Shown here: piece after piece, positions 48,573 to 57,588 of the stretch | How the letters are laid out: the number at the start of each line of letters is the position of its first letter | How positions within the stretch are numbered: position 1 is the stretch's first letter | Assembly: GCF_023516615.1 (NCBI RefSeq) | Contig: NZ_JAMGBF010000068.1 | Coordinates: 1 to 64,000 of the forward strand | From: Streptomyces panaciradicis | Lineage (GTDB): Bacteria > Actinomycetota > Actinomycetes > Streptomycetales > Streptomycetaceae | DNA: 64,000 bases | Direction: 5' to 3' | Program-made: the position numbers and the translations under genes | Notes under the pieces: model-generated | Seen by the model: the letters and a program-made list of their open reading frames with translations, nothing else | What the model was told of the DNA's origin: nothing | Databases searched by the model: none

Positions 48573-49001
48573 ATGAGTCAATCGAACAGCGGCACGAGTC
48601 AAGATTCAGCATCCAAACGCAGCGCTGCGACCAAGGCCCGGCGGGCCACGGCGAAGGCGACTGCTCCCGCGTCGCAGGCGGCGGACAAGGCGGCCGAGAA
48701 GTCGGGTGACGTGCAGTCAAAGGCGGTGGACGCGGCCGGGCGTACGGCCGGGGCGGGCTCCGCGGTCGTGCAGGGCGCGGCCGAGCGGGTCCAGGCCGGC
48801 CGTCAGGCCGTCGTCGCCGCCTCCGGGCAGGCCGCGGCCTTCGCCAAGACGGCGTGGACGGTGATCGCGCATCGGAAGGTCCTCGCCGCCGGTGTGGGTG
48901 CGGGCCTGTCGGCGTTGAGTGCCACGTCGTATCTCGTGGGCCGGCGCTCGGGGCGCCGCACGCACGGTCCGATCACCCGTCTGACCGGTGGCCGGATCTG
49001 A
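48573..49001 (+). CDS. Alanine-rich protein with C-terminal membrane segment, hypothetical
   Basis: 142 residues from ATG 48573. Residues 1-100 are Ala/Lys/Ser/Gln-rich, with a low-complexity helix (KRSAATKARRATAKATAPAS, then AADKAAEKSGDVQSKAVDAA) resembling histone-tail or phasin-like proteins; then a hydrophobic stretch (HRKVLAAGVGAGLSALSATSYLVG) and a basic end (RRSGRRTHGP). No function assigned. It is followed by a strong hairpin. Confidence 0.65.
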   Translation: MSQSNSGTSQDSASKRSAATKARRATAKATAPASQAADKAAEKSGDVQSKAVDAAGRTAGAGSAVVQGAAERVQAGRQAVVAASGQAAAFAKTAWTVIAHRKVLAAGVGAGLSALSATSYLVGRRSGRRTHGPITRLTGGRI

Positions 49002-49053
49002 GGTGAGTGGCGGGCCCGTTGCCACTCGGCTCGAACTCGCCGGAGCAGAACGG

Positions 49054-49090
49054 CACATGGCCCCGGACCGGGATGGTCCGGGGCCATGTG
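49054..49090. terminator. Strong hairpin terminator after the Ala-rich gene
   Basis: Perfect 16-bp stem CACATGGCCCCGGACC/GGTCCGGGGCCATGTG with loop GGGAT. No T-run follows. Confidence 0.75.
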
Positions 49091-49224
49091 TATGCGGGTG
49101 AGTCTTTCGGAGGAACACCCGCGTTTGCGGGTGTGGGGATCGTCGCCGTGTTGTGTGCGGGATGTGGGGACGGTCGGTGTGCGGAGCGGCAGGCCCTCTT
49201 CCTGCCGGTGATAAGTTCGAGCGC

Positions 49225-50544
49225 GTGATATCTACGGGGGCTTCGAGCCGTACGGGGCTCGCCTTGAGTCGGGTCACCCTGGTCGGTGAACGGCGGCGCG
49301 TCGAGCTTGTGTTGCCCTCGCGGGAGCCGGTCGCGCGACTGCTTCCCGAGGTGCTGCGGCTGCTCGATCCCCCGGCGAGTGCGCGACCGCAAACGCGGTA
49401 TCTGGTGGCCGCGGACGGCAGTGTGCTCGGTCCCGACGCCACCTTGGAGTCCGCCGGTGTGGTCGACGGGGCCGTACTGCGGCTCGTGCGCGGCGTGGCC
49501 GACGGGGCCGCCGCCGATCTGGACGTGCCGGGCCGGCGCTGGGGCGCGACGGCGGGGCGTGCCGTCGCCGGTTGCGCGGTGGTGGCGTGGGCGTCCGGCG
49601 CCGCGCTGCTCGCTCGGCGGGAGTTCGACGCGGCCGAGGTCGGCGCGGTGCTCCTGGTGGTCGCCCTGCTTGCCGCCCTCGCCGGAGCGCTGTTCGCGCG
49701 GGTCGGCGACGGACGCGGGGTGAGCGCGGTCCTCGTCGTCGCCGGCGGCGCCCTGGCGGTGTTCGGGGTGTGGAGTCTCGCGGATGCCCAAGGGTGGTCC
49801 GGTGCCCTGCGGTTCGCGGGGGTCGCCGGGGTCGCGGCCGTCTTCCTGGCGCTCCTCGGGTGGTGTTCTCCGCTCGGGCGTACGGGATTTGTCGGTGCCG
49901 TTGCCGTCTTGGGTGGCGCCTTGTGCTGGGAGGCCGCGGTCGCGGTGGCTCCCGTGGAGCGGGCCGGTGCTCTGCTCGGCGTGGTGTCCGTGGTCGCTCT
50001 CGGTCTGCTGTCCCGGTTCGCTCTGACGGCTTCCGGGCTGTCCGGGCTGGACGACCGGCGGTCCGGTGCGTCGTCGGTGAGCCGGTACCAGGTGTCCACC
50101 GCGCTTGCCGCGACCCACCGGGACCTCTCCCTCGCCACGTACGTGACGGCCGGGTCCGCCGCCGTGGGCGGGGTGCTCGTGCTGCGTACCGTGAACGGGT
50201 GGACGGTGACCCTCGCCCTGGCCCTCGCCCTGGTCCTCGGCCTGCGGGCCCGGGCCTGTCCCCTGGTGCCGGACGTCGTGGCCGTGTTCGCGGCGGGCGG
50301 TGTCGTCGCCGTCCGGCTCGCCTGGGTGTGGGCGGACCGGGGTGGTGCGGGCGGAGCGGTCGCCGCGTTGGTCGCCGCGGCCGTCGGCAGCCTGAGCGTG
50401 CTCGTGGTGCGGCCGACCGAGCGGATGCGGACGCGGATGCGCCGGTGTGCGGATGCGTTCGAGTCGGCCGGGGTCATCGTGCTGCTCCCGCTGCTGGTCG
50501 GCGTCTTCGGGGTGTACGGGCGACTGCTCGGAACCTTCGCGTGA
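49225..50544 (+). CDS. eccD: Type VII secretion integral membrane protein EccD
   Basis: 439 residues from GTG 49225. N-terminal ubiquitin-like domain of about 90 residues (LSRVTLVGERRRVELVLPSREPVARLLPEVLRLL, ending DGAVLRLV) followed by about 11 transmembrane helices, the EccD architecture. EccD forms the membrane channel of the ESX/T7SS complex. No EccB, EccC, EccE, MycP or WXG100 gene is in view, so it is an orphan or peripheral copy. Its stop overlaps the next gene (GTGA). Confidence 0.88.
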   Translation: MISTGASSRTGLALSRVTLVGERRRVELVLPSREPVARLLPEVLRLLDPPASARPQTRYLVAADGSVLGPDATLESAGVVDGAVLRLVRGVADGAAADLDVPGRRWGATAGRAVAGCAVVAWASGAALLARREFDAAEVGAVLLVVALLAALAGALFARVGDGRGVSAVLVVAGGALAVFGVWSLADAQGWSGALRFAGVAGVAAVFLALLGWCSPLGRTGFVGAVAVLGGALCWEAAVAVAPVERAGALLGVVSVVALGLLSRFALTASGLSGLDDRRSGASSVSRYQVSTALAATHRDLSLATYVTAGSAAVGGVLVLRTVNGWTVTLALALALVLGLRARACPLVPDVVAVFAAGGVVAVRLAWVWADRGGAGGAVAALVAAAVGSLSVLVVRPTERMRTRMRRCADAFESAGVIVLLPLLVGVFGVYGRLLGTFA

Positions 50545-52055
50545 GCGTCAGCGTGAACGTGAACGTGGGCGAGCATGAGGCGGCGGGGATGAACCGGGCT
50601 CAGGGCAGCGGTGACGGCGAGAACGACGAGGTGCTGCGGGACATGCGGGAAGGTGACACGGTGGCGCCGGCCACCGTGCCGGAGGTCTCGGTCGACTCTC
50701 GCGCGGCCGTGAACAGCGACGCCCCCGGCGACAAGGCTCCCCTTCCCGTACGGCACCCCGACGAGCAGCGGCCCAACCCGGGCTGGTCCCTCTCCGCGCG
50801 CATCGCCGCCGCGGCCGCCTCCGACGACGTACCGCAGGAGCGGCGAGAGCAGGCGGAGCCGCAGGAGCAGGAGCAGGGGCAGGGGCAGCAGCAGGCGGCG
50901 GGGGTGGCGGCTCCTGGGCCTCTCACCGACTTCGATCCGCAGCCCGTATCGGGGTACGACGTACGGGCGTCGCAGGCCCCGCCTGCTCCCGCGCCCGCGC
51001 CTACACCCGCACCCGCACCCGCCCCGCAGCCTCCCCCCGGGGCTGCCCAGGCCGCGCCTCCCATGCCCCAGGCCCCGCCCGCCCCTCCGGCTCCGGCCCC
51101 CCGCCCCCGCCCCTCCGCTCCCGCGCTCGTCCAGCCCACCCCCGAGTCCGTTCCCACCCTCGATCCGCGGCTCGCGCTCGCCCTCGGCAAGCCCGCGCAC
51201 GGGGACTCCGTGACCCGGCGTACCGCGCAGTCCCTGCGTCGGCTGACCTCCTCCGCCGCGCAGGACGTCGCCGAAGAGACCCGTGTGGGGCGGGAGTTGC
51301 AGCAGCCCGTCGCCACCGGGCGGGTCATCGCCGTGACGTCGATCCGGGGTGGTGTGGGCAAGACGACGACCGCCGCGCTGCTCGCCCGTGCCTTCAACCA
51401 CTACCGGCACGACCCGGTGCTCGCGCTGGAGGCGGACGCCGCGCTCGGGACGCTTCCCGTGCGGCTGGGGGCGGAGTCGGTGCGCTGGTCCGTCGGCGAT
51501 CTGGCCCAGATCCTCAAACCGTCCATGCAACTGACCGATGTGATCGGCTACTTGGTGCCCGTCTCCGGCGGGGGCTGGCTGCTGCCCGCGAGTCAGGGGC
51601 GGGTCGGTGCGCCGCTGGACATCCGGACGTACCGCAAGGCGACCCTCGCGCTGCGCCGGTACTTCGGTGTGACGGTCGTGGACTGCGAGACGCTGCCGGG
51701 CGAGGTGGCCCGTACGGCCATGGACACCGCGCACGCCCGGGTGGTCGTCGCGCCGCTGACCGCCGAGGGCGTCGGCGGCACCCGGGTGGTGCTCGACTGG
51801 CTGGCCCGCCTGCCGCACTCCGCGCTGGCGTCCACCGTCGTCGCGCTCATCTCGGCCACCCCCGACCCGAACCTCGATCTGAAGACGGCGACGGCGCATC
51901 TGCGGGAGACCGGCGTCAGCGTCGTGCACCTGCCCTACGACCGGCATCTCGCGGCCGGCGGACCCATCCGTACGGAACTGCTCGGCTCGGCGACCCGTCA
52001 TGCGGCCACGCGGCTCGCGGCGGAGTCCCTGCAGCGGGCGGTCCGGGCCCGCTGA
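50541..52055 (+). CDS. MinD/ParA-like ATPase with Pro-rich N-terminus (EspI-like)
   Basis: 504 residues from GTG 50541, overlapping eccD by 4 bp. Residues 1 to about 215 are disordered: acidic, Gln-rich, then long Pro/Ala tracts. The ATPase domain follows: RVIAVTSIRGGVGKTTTAALLARAFN (deviant Walker A, about 267), LEADAALGTLPVR, VVDCETLPGEVARTAMDTAHARVVVAPLTAEGV. Same layout as mycobacterial EspI, an ESX-1-associated ATPase. Partner of the adjacent EccD. Confidence 0.82.
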   Translation: MSVSVNVNVGEHEAAGMNRAQGSGDGENDEVLRDMREGDTVAPATVPEVSVDSRAAVNSDAPGDKAPLPVRHPDEQRPNPGWSLSARIAAAAASDDVPQERREQAEPQEQEQGQGQQQAAGVAAPGPLTDFDPQPVSGYDVRASQAPPAPAPAPTPAPAPAPQPPPGAAQAAPPMPQAPPAPPAPAPRPRPSAPALVQPTPESVPTLDPRLALALGKPAHGDSVTRRTAQSLRRLTSSAAQDVAEETRVGRELQQPVATGRVIAVTSIRGGVGKTTTAALLARAFNHYRHDPVLALEADAALGTLPVRLGAESVRWSVGDLAQILKPSMQLTDVIGYLVPVSGGGWLLPASQGRVGAPLDIRTYRKATLALRRYFGVTVVDCETLPGEVARTAMDTAHARVVVAPLTAEGVGGTRVVLDWLARLPHSALASTVVALISATPDPNLDLKTATAHLRETGVSVVHLPYDRHLAAGGPIRTELLGSATRHAATRLAAESLQRAVRAR

Positions 52056-52223
52056 CCGGCACGGGCGCCGATCCCGGCCGCGGGAGCATCCGCCCCTCCG
52101 AAGAACCAACCGACGAACCAGCCGAATAAATTCGAATGCGTTCTCGCAGCGGGCCCGGTAGCGTCCCGTTCCGACGCCTTCCGATGCGCTGTGCCCCGGT
52201 TACTTCCTGTCAAAGACCACACC

Positions 52224-52267
52224 GGTGCCCATTCCGATCTCGGAAGGCGCCACCTTTTTCCAAGGTG
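52224..52267 (+). promoter_or_regulatory. Structured leader before the TROVE gene (two hairpins)
   Basis: Hairpin 1 (52224-52251): GGTGCC/GGCGCC outer stem and TTCCG/CGGAA inner stem with loop ATCT. Hairpin 2 (52251-52267): CACCTT/AAGGTG with loop TTTCC. The ribosome site (GGGGGA) and start ATG 52288 follow at once. Could be an autoregulatory leader or part of a Y-like RNA bound by the TROVE protein; inferred from structure only. Confidence 0.4.
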
Positions 52268-52287
52268 CGTCCAGGGGGACCTTCTGC

Positions 52288-54009
52288 ATGACCCATTTCA
52301 ACCGTCAGCGTGCCAAGTCCGAGGCCAGGAACGAGATCCAGGCGGAGATACCGGGTTTGACCGCAGGCGGAGCGACGTCGTCGCTCTCCACCCACGGACG
52401 GTGGCTGCTGCCGGCGTCCGGCCCGTCGGGGGCCGCACGTCCCCGGGCCGGTTGGTCGTGGCACGACCGTACCCACCAGGGCGGCGCGGGATACGCCCGT
52501 ACGCCGAAGGCCGAGCTCTTCCTGCTGGCCGTCGCCGACATGGTCGGCCACCGCACCTTCTACGAGGGCGCCCGGGCCCGTGACGAGCGCTATGAACAGC
52601 TGGTGCGCGCGCTCGCGGTCAGCGACCCCGAGTGGACCCTCGGCCTGCTGCGCTGGCTGCGCACCGAGGCGCACATGCGGACCGCTTCCCTGGTGGGCGC
52701 GGCCGAGTTCGTGCGGGCCAGGCGGGAGGCGGGGCTGACCGGCTTCTCCCGGCAGGCCGTGGACGCCGTACTCCAACGGGCGGACGAGCCGGGCGAGTTG
52801 CTCGCCTACTGGACGGGCCGGTACGGACGGAGGCTGCCGCAGCCCGTGAAGCGGGGCGTCGCCGACGCCGTGCGGCGCCTCTACACGGGGCGGTCGCTGC
52901 TCAAGTACGACACCGGGTCGCGGGGTTACCGCTTCGGTGACGTCGTCGAGCTGACCCACCCCTCACCGCATCCCGAACGCCCCTGGCAGGGCGGGCTGTT
53001 CCGGTATGCCATCGACCGGCGGCACCGGGGCGACCATGCCGTGCCGCCGCCCGGCGAGGAGCTGCTCGCCGCGCACCGGGCGCTGCTCGCGGTACCGGTG
53101 GAGGAGCGGCGTGCGCTGGTCACCGGGGAGGGCGGGGCCGAGCGGCTGGCGGCGGCCGGGATGACCTGGGAGTCGGTGGCGGGCTGGCTGCAGGGGCCGT
53201 TGGACGCGGCGGTGTGGGAGGCCGTGATCCCCTCGATGGGACCGATGGCGCTCGTCCGCAACCTGCGCAACTTCGACCTCGCGGGCGTGAGCGACCGGGT
53301 GGCCGCCGAGGTGGCCCGGCGGATCGCGGACCCGGTCGAGGTGCGGCGCTCCCGCCAGTTCCCGTTCCGCTATCTGGCCGCCCACCGTGCGGCGCCCTCG
53401 CGGCGCTGGGAGGACGCCCTGGAGACGGCCCTCGGGCACTCTCTCGCCAACGTTCCCGCGCTGCCCGGCCGCACGCTGGTGCTGGTGGACCGCTCGGGGT
53501 CGATGTTCGACCGGCCCAGCGAGCGGACGCAGCTCAACCGTGCCGACTCCGCGGCCGTCTTCGGCACGGCGCTGGCGATGCGGGCGGAGCGGGCCGACCT
53601 GGTCGAGTTCGGCAGCGACAGCCGTCGTGTCGAGGTGGCGCCGGGCGAGAAGGTGCTGCGTGTCCTGGACCGCTTCCACGACCTCGGCGGCACCGACACG
53701 GCTGCGGCCGTCACCCGGCACTACGACCGGCACGACCGGGTGGTCGTGGTGACCGACGAGCAGACGGAATCGACGCCCTGGGCCGACCCGTTCCGCGCGG
53801 TCCCGGTGGGCGTGCCCGTCTACACCTGGAACCTGGCGGGCTATGCGATGGGGCATGCCGCGTCCGGCCCGCACCGGCACACCTTCGGCGGCCTGAGCGA
53901 CGCCGCGTTCCGGCTGATCCCGCTCGTGGAGGCGGGCCGGGCGGCCGACTGGCCGTGGTGCGCGGACGACGCCCCGGACGGTCCGGTGCCGGACATCGCG
54001 GCGCCGTAA
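52288..54009 (+). CDS. rsr: TROVE domain protein (Ro60/Rsr orthologue)
   Basis: 573 residues from ATG 52288. The HEAT-like TROVE ring (residues about 25-360) has the family start WLLPASGPSGAARPRAGWSWHDRT and LFLLAVADMVGHRTFYEGARARDERYEQLVRALAVSD; the vWA domain carries an intact MIDAS (TLVLVDRSGSMF, Asp401-x-Ser-x-Ser). Ro proteins bind Y RNAs and misfolded RNA and, in bacteria, work with PNPase or RtcB systems. No rtcBA is nearby. The leader contains two hairpins. Confidence 0.92.
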   Translation: MTHFNRQRAKSEARNEIQAEIPGLTAGGATSSLSTHGRWLLPASGPSGAARPRAGWSWHDRTHQGGAGYARTPKAELFLLAVADMVGHRTFYEGARARDERYEQLVRALAVSDPEWTLGLLRWLRTEAHMRTASLVGAAEFVRARREAGLTGFSRQAVDAVLQRADEPGELLAYWTGRYGRRLPQPVKRGVADAVRRLYTGRSLLKYDTGSRGYRFGDVVELTHPSPHPERPWQGGLFRYAIDRRHRGDHAVPPPGEELLAAHRALLAVPVEERRALVTGEGGAERLAAAGMTWESVAGWLQGPLDAAVWEAVIPSMGPMALVRNLRNFDLAGVSDRVAAEVARRIADPVEVRRSRQFPFRYLAAHRAAPSRRWEDALETALGHSLANVPALPGRTLVLVDRSGSMFDRPSERTQLNRADSAAVFGTALAMRAERADLVEFGSDSRRVEVAPGEKVLRVLDRFHDLGGTDTAAAVTRHYDRHDRVVVVTDEQTESTPWADPFRAVPVGVPVYTWNLAGYAMGHAASGPHRHTFGGLSDAAFRLIPLVEAGRAADWPWCADDAPDGPVPDIAAP

Positions 54010-54051
54010 ATCCAGGTGAGGTGTCCGCCGTCGCGGTGGTGGGATGGCGGG

Positions 54052-55086
54052 ATGAGCGACGACGTGACGGTGGAGGGCTCGCCCGTCGTGGACCGGGGGC
54101 GTTTCGCGGAGACGGTGACGCCCTGGGACGACGAGGTGTGGCGCCGGGCCGCCCTGGGGTGGGTGAGCGAGGTGCTCGGCGCGCGGGGGCTGCGGGAGAC
54201 CGGGCCCCGGCAGGTCCGGATCCGGCCCTGGTCGGTGCTGGTGCGGCTGGCCGTCGACGCAGACGGCGGTACCGGCGGGGCGGTGTGGTTCAAGGCCAAT
54301 CCGCCCGGCAGCCGCTTCGAGGCGGCACTGGCCGAGGCGCTGGCGGGGTGGGTGCCGCGGCGGGTGCTGACGCCGGTCGCGGTGGACGCGGCGCGCGGCT
54401 GGTCGCTGCTGCCCGACGGGGGGCGGCGGTTCGCCGACACCCTGGACGCCGGGGAGGGCGGCCCGCGGGCATGGGAGGAGATGCTGGGCCAGTACGCCGA
54501 GGTGCAGCGGGCCCTCGTCCCGCACGCGGGGGCGATCGAGGTACTCGGCGTGCCCCGGGCCCCTACCGCCGAGCTGACCGCTCTGTTCGACCGGCTCGTC
54601 GAGGACAACGCGGCGCTGACCGGGGAGGAGCGGGCGGTGCTGGACGGGCTGCGGCCGCGGGTGCAACGGTGGTGCCCCGAACTCGCGGAGGCCGGTGTCG
54701 GGGACTGCCTCGACCACTCGGACCTGCACGAGGGTCAGGTGTTCCACGCGCCGGAGCAGGGCCGTTTCACCTTCTTCGACTGGGGCGACGGCCTGGTGAC
54801 GCACCCCTTCTGCAGCTTCCTGGTCCCCGCCCGCTGTGCCGTGGACCGCCACGGCCCCGGCGTACTGCCCCGCCTGCGGGACGCCTACCTCGAACCGTGG
54901 ACGGCCGACGGCCACCGCCCGGCGGATCTCCGCCGCGCCCTGGGCCCGGCCTGGCGGCTGGGCGCGATCGGGCGGGCCTGCTCCTGGGGCCGGCTCTTCC
55001 CGGGCGCGGCGGACGGCACGGAGCCGGCCGGTGGGGCCGCGGCGGCCCAGTGGCTGCTGCGGCTGGCGGACGAACCGCCGCTGTAG
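54052..55086 (+). CDS. Aminoglycoside phosphotransferase (APH) family kinase
   Basis: 344 residues from ATG 54052. VWFKANPPGSRFEAALAEAL is the nucleotide-binding Lys region; the catalytic loop is CLDHSDLHEGQVFH (His-x-Asp variant HSDLHEGQ) and the metal-binding DFG-like motif is FFDWGDG. Such kinases phosphorylate small molecules or antibiotics; the substrate is unknown. It follows rsr by 42 bp and may be co-transcribed. Confidence 0.85.
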   Translation: MSDDVTVEGSPVVDRGRFAETVTPWDDEVWRRAALGWVSEVLGARGLRETGPRQVRIRPWSVLVRLAVDADGGTGGAVWFKANPPGSRFEAALAEALAGWVPRRVLTPVAVDAARGWSLLPDGGRRFADTLDAGEGGPRAWEEMLGQYAEVQRALVPHAGAIEVLGVPRAPTAELTALFDRLVEDNAALTGEERAVLDGLRPRVQRWCPELAEAGVGDCLDHSDLHEGQVFHAPEQGRFTFFDWGDGLVTHPFCSFLVPARCAVDRHGPGVLPRLRDAYLEPWTADGHRPADLRRALGPAWRLGAIGRACSWGRLFPGAADGTEPAGGAAAAQWLLRLADEPPL

Positions 55087-55094
55087 GCGCCGGC

Positions 55095-56603
55095 TCAGCG
55101 GCCCGGCGGCGGGACGAACCGGAACTCGGCGGGCGTCAGACGGCGCGTGCTCTCGGCGTACTCCCGCATGTAGCCGGGCCAGTTGGCGACGTTGCGGCCG
55201 TCGGGTGTGCGGTACCAGGAGGAGCAGGTCTGCCATGCCGTGCCCTCGAACCGCGCCCGCAGGGCGGCGAGCCCGGCCTCCTCCACCTCGGGCCGCACGT
55301 CCAGGGCCACGGCTCCGTGGCGGCGGGCCAGTTGCAGGGCCCGGCGCACGAAGGCGGCCTGTGCCTCCAGGAAGAACAGGATGGACCCGCCGGAGGTGTT
55401 GGTGTTGGGGCCGTACATGAGGAACAGGGAGGGGAAGCCGGGGACCATGATGCCGAGGTGGGCGCGGGCCCCGTGCGCCCAGCACTGGGCGATCGTGCGG
55501 CCGTTCACGCCGCTGATCGTCATGGGCAGCACGAAGGTGTTGGTGCGGAAGCCGGTCGCGTGGATCACGCAGTCGACCTGGTGCAGCCGTCCGTCCTCGG
55601 TGAGCGGCCCTTCGGGGGTCATCCGCACGATCCGGTCCGTCACGAGGTCCACGTCGGGGCGGGCGAGGGCGGGCAGGAACTCCGAGCTGAGCAGGACCCG
55701 TTTGCAGCCGAAGGCGTAGTCCGGCCAGACCCTGCGGCGCAGTTCGGGGTCGGGCAGCCGGCGGCGCATGTGCGCGGCGGAGAGCAGGGCGCCGACGCGG
55801 CCGACGGTGCGGGGACGGCGTATGCAGAGGGTGAGCAGCTCGATGCCGTGGAAGAGGAGCCGGCGCCACAGTCTGCGTGCCCAGGGCCGGCGCAGCAGCC
55901 GGTTCAGGGCGGCCGGCATGGGGCGGCCCGTGCCCGGCAGGAACCAGTTGCCGGTCCGCTGGAACACGGTCAAGTGCGCGGTGAGCGGCGCTATCTCGGG
56001 CACGAGCTGGACCGCGCTCGCTCCCGTGCCGATGACGGCCACCCGTTTGCCCCGCAGGTCGTAGTCCTCGTCCCAGCGGGCGGTGTGGAAGCTGCGGCCC
56101 GCGAAGTCGGACAGTCCCTCCACCGCCGGGTAGGCCGGCTTGTCGAGCTGCCCGGTGGCCAGTACGACGGCGTCCGCGACCCACTCGCGCCCCTCCCCCG
56201 CGCGCACCGTCCAGGTCCGTGTCTCCTCGTCCCAGGCGCACGAGGTCACCCGCGTGCCGGTCACGATCCGCGGGGTGATGCCGAGCGCGTCCGCGGTCTC
56301 CCGCGCGTACCGCAGGATCTCGTCCCGGCGGGAGAACAGGTGGGTCCAGGTGGCGCGTTGGGCGAAGGAGTACGAGTACAGGTGGCTCGGCACGTCGCAG
56401 GCGGCGCCCGGGTAGCGGTTGTGGAACCAGGTGCCGCCCGGTTCCGCGGCGGCCTCCAGCAGGGTCACGTCGTCGAGTCCGTGCCGCAGGAGTTCGGCGG
56501 CGACGGCGATGCCGCCGAAGCCGGCGCCCACCACGACGACCCTCGGCGGGCGGCTCTCCTCGGGGCGGTTTTCTTGACGATCTCCTGACACGTGCGGGCG
56601 CAT
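55095..56603 (-). CDS. Flavin-containing monooxygenase, Baeyer-Villiger type
   Basis: 502 residues. FAD site VVVVGAGFGGIAVAAELL, second Rossmann motif VAVIGTGASAVQLVPEI for NADPH, and the BVMO fingerprint FAGRSFHTARWD between them. GTWFHNRYPGAACDVPSHLYSYSF and CVIHATGFRTNTF are typical. It oxidises ketones to esters, or heteroatoms, using NADPH and O2. It converges tail-to-tail with the APH gene, with stops 8 bp apart. Confidence 0.93.
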   Translation of the reverse strand: MRPHVSGDRQENRPEESRPPRVVVVGAGFGGIAVAAELLRHGLDDVTLLEAAAEPGGTWFHNRYPGAACDVPSHLYSYSFAQRATWTHLFSRRDEILRYARETADALGITPRIVTGTRVTSCAWDEETRTWTVRAGEGREWVADAVVLATGQLDKPAYPAVEGLSDFAGRSFHTARWDEDYDLRGKRVAVIGTGASAVQLVPEIAPLTAHLTVFQRTGNWFLPGTGRPMPAALNRLLRRPWARRLWRRLLFHGIELLTLCIRRPRTVGRVGALLSAAHMRRRLPDPELRRRVWPDYAFGCKRVLLSSEFLPALARPDVDLVTDRIVRMTPEGPLTEDGRLHQVDCVIHATGFRTNTFVLPMTISGVNGRTIAQCWAHGARAHLGIMVPGFPSLFLMYGPNTNTSGGSILFFLEAQAAFVRRALQLARRHGAVALDVRPEVEEAGLAALRARFEGTAWQTCSSWYRTPDGRNVANWPGYMREYAESTRRLTPAEFRFVPPPGR

Positions 56604-56676
56604 CCGGCCAACTCCGTCCGGTGTCTACTTCCTTGTCGCCATCCTTACGGGGAATCTTTTCGAGGAATGGAGTGCC

Positions 56677-57588
56677 ATGGAAGGCACTGTGGTCGCGCTG
56701 GTGCTGGTGGCCCTGGCCGCCCTGATCGTGCTGCGCAGCGGGATGCGGGTGGTCAACCAGGTCGAGCGCGGGGTCGTGTTCCGGATGGGCAAGGCTTTGC
56801 CGTCGTACCGGCAGCCGGGCGTGACGTTCCTGATCCCGTTCGTCGACCGGATGCGGAAGGTGAACACGCAGGTGGTCACCATGCCGGTGCCCACCCAGGA
56901 GGGCATCACCAAGGACAACGTCTCGGTGAAGGTCGACGCGGTCGTCTACTTCCGGGTGACCGATCCGCTGCGGGCCGCCATCGAGGTCCAGGACTACGTC
57001 TTCGCCGTCGGCCAGGTCGCCCAGTCCTCGCTGCGCTCCATCATCGGCAAGAGCGACCTCGACGACCTGCTGTCCGACCGTGAGCGGCTGCACGAGGGGC
57101 TCGCCCTGATGATCGACAGCCCGGCCGCCGGCTGGGGCGTCCACATCGACCGTGTGGAGATCAAGGACGTGCAGCTGCCGGAGTCCCTCAAGCGGTCGAT
57201 GTCCCGGCAGGCCGAGGCGGAGCGGGAGCGCCGGGCCCGGGTCATCACCGCGGACGGCGAGTTCCAGGCCGCCCAGCAGCTCGCCAACGCCTCCCGGATC
57301 ATGTCCGACACCCCCGAGGCCATGCAGCTGCGCCTGCTGCAGACGGTCGTGGAGGTGGCGGCCGAGAAGAACTCGACGCTCGTGATGCCTTTCCCGGTGG
57401 AGCTGCTGCGGTACTTCGACAAGGCCGCGCGGAAGATGACGGGCGAGCCCGCGGCGGTGACGGCCCCAGTGACTGCGACGGCCCCGGTGGCTACGACGGC
57501 TCCGGTTCCGACCTCTTCCGTGGCACCCGCTCCGGCTCCGGCACCGGCTCCGCTGCCCGACCCGCGGACCGCGACCCCCGAGCAGTAG
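56677..57588 (+). CDS. Slipin / stomatin-like SPFH (band 7) protein
   Basis: 303 residues. N-terminal membrane hairpin (VVALVLVALAALIVLRSG), then the SPFH domain: VVNQVERGVVFRMGK, PGVTFLIPFVDRM, QVVTMPVPTQEGITKDNVSVKVDAVVYFRV, and SLRSIIGKSDLDDLLSDRERL, with the coiled-coil QAEAERERRARVITADGE. The C-terminal 45 residues are an Ala/Pro/Thr repeat tail. Slipins scaffold membrane microdomains, usually with an NfeD partner, none of which is seen here. Its 3' end overlaps the convergent MFS gene by 98 bp. Confidence 0.93.
   Translation: MEGTVVALVLVALAALIVLRSGMRVVNQVERGVVFRMGKALPSYRQPGVTFLIPFVDRMRKVNTQVVTMPVPTQEGITKDNVSVKVDAVVYFRVTDPLRAAIEVQDYVFAVGQVAQSSLRSIIGKSDLDDLLSDRERLHEGLALMIDSPAAGWGVHIDRVEIKDVQLPESLKRSMSRQAEAERERRARVITADGEFQAAQQLANASRIMSDTPEAMQLRLLQTVVEVAAEKNSTLVMPFPVELLRYFDKAARKMTGEPAAVTAPVTATAPVATTAPVPTSSVAPAPAPAPAPLPDPRTATPEQ

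Noticed and set aside
41360..48600. Active integrative element
   Set aside because: No integrase, excisionase or transfer gene is visible; only tRNA-fragment scars remain.
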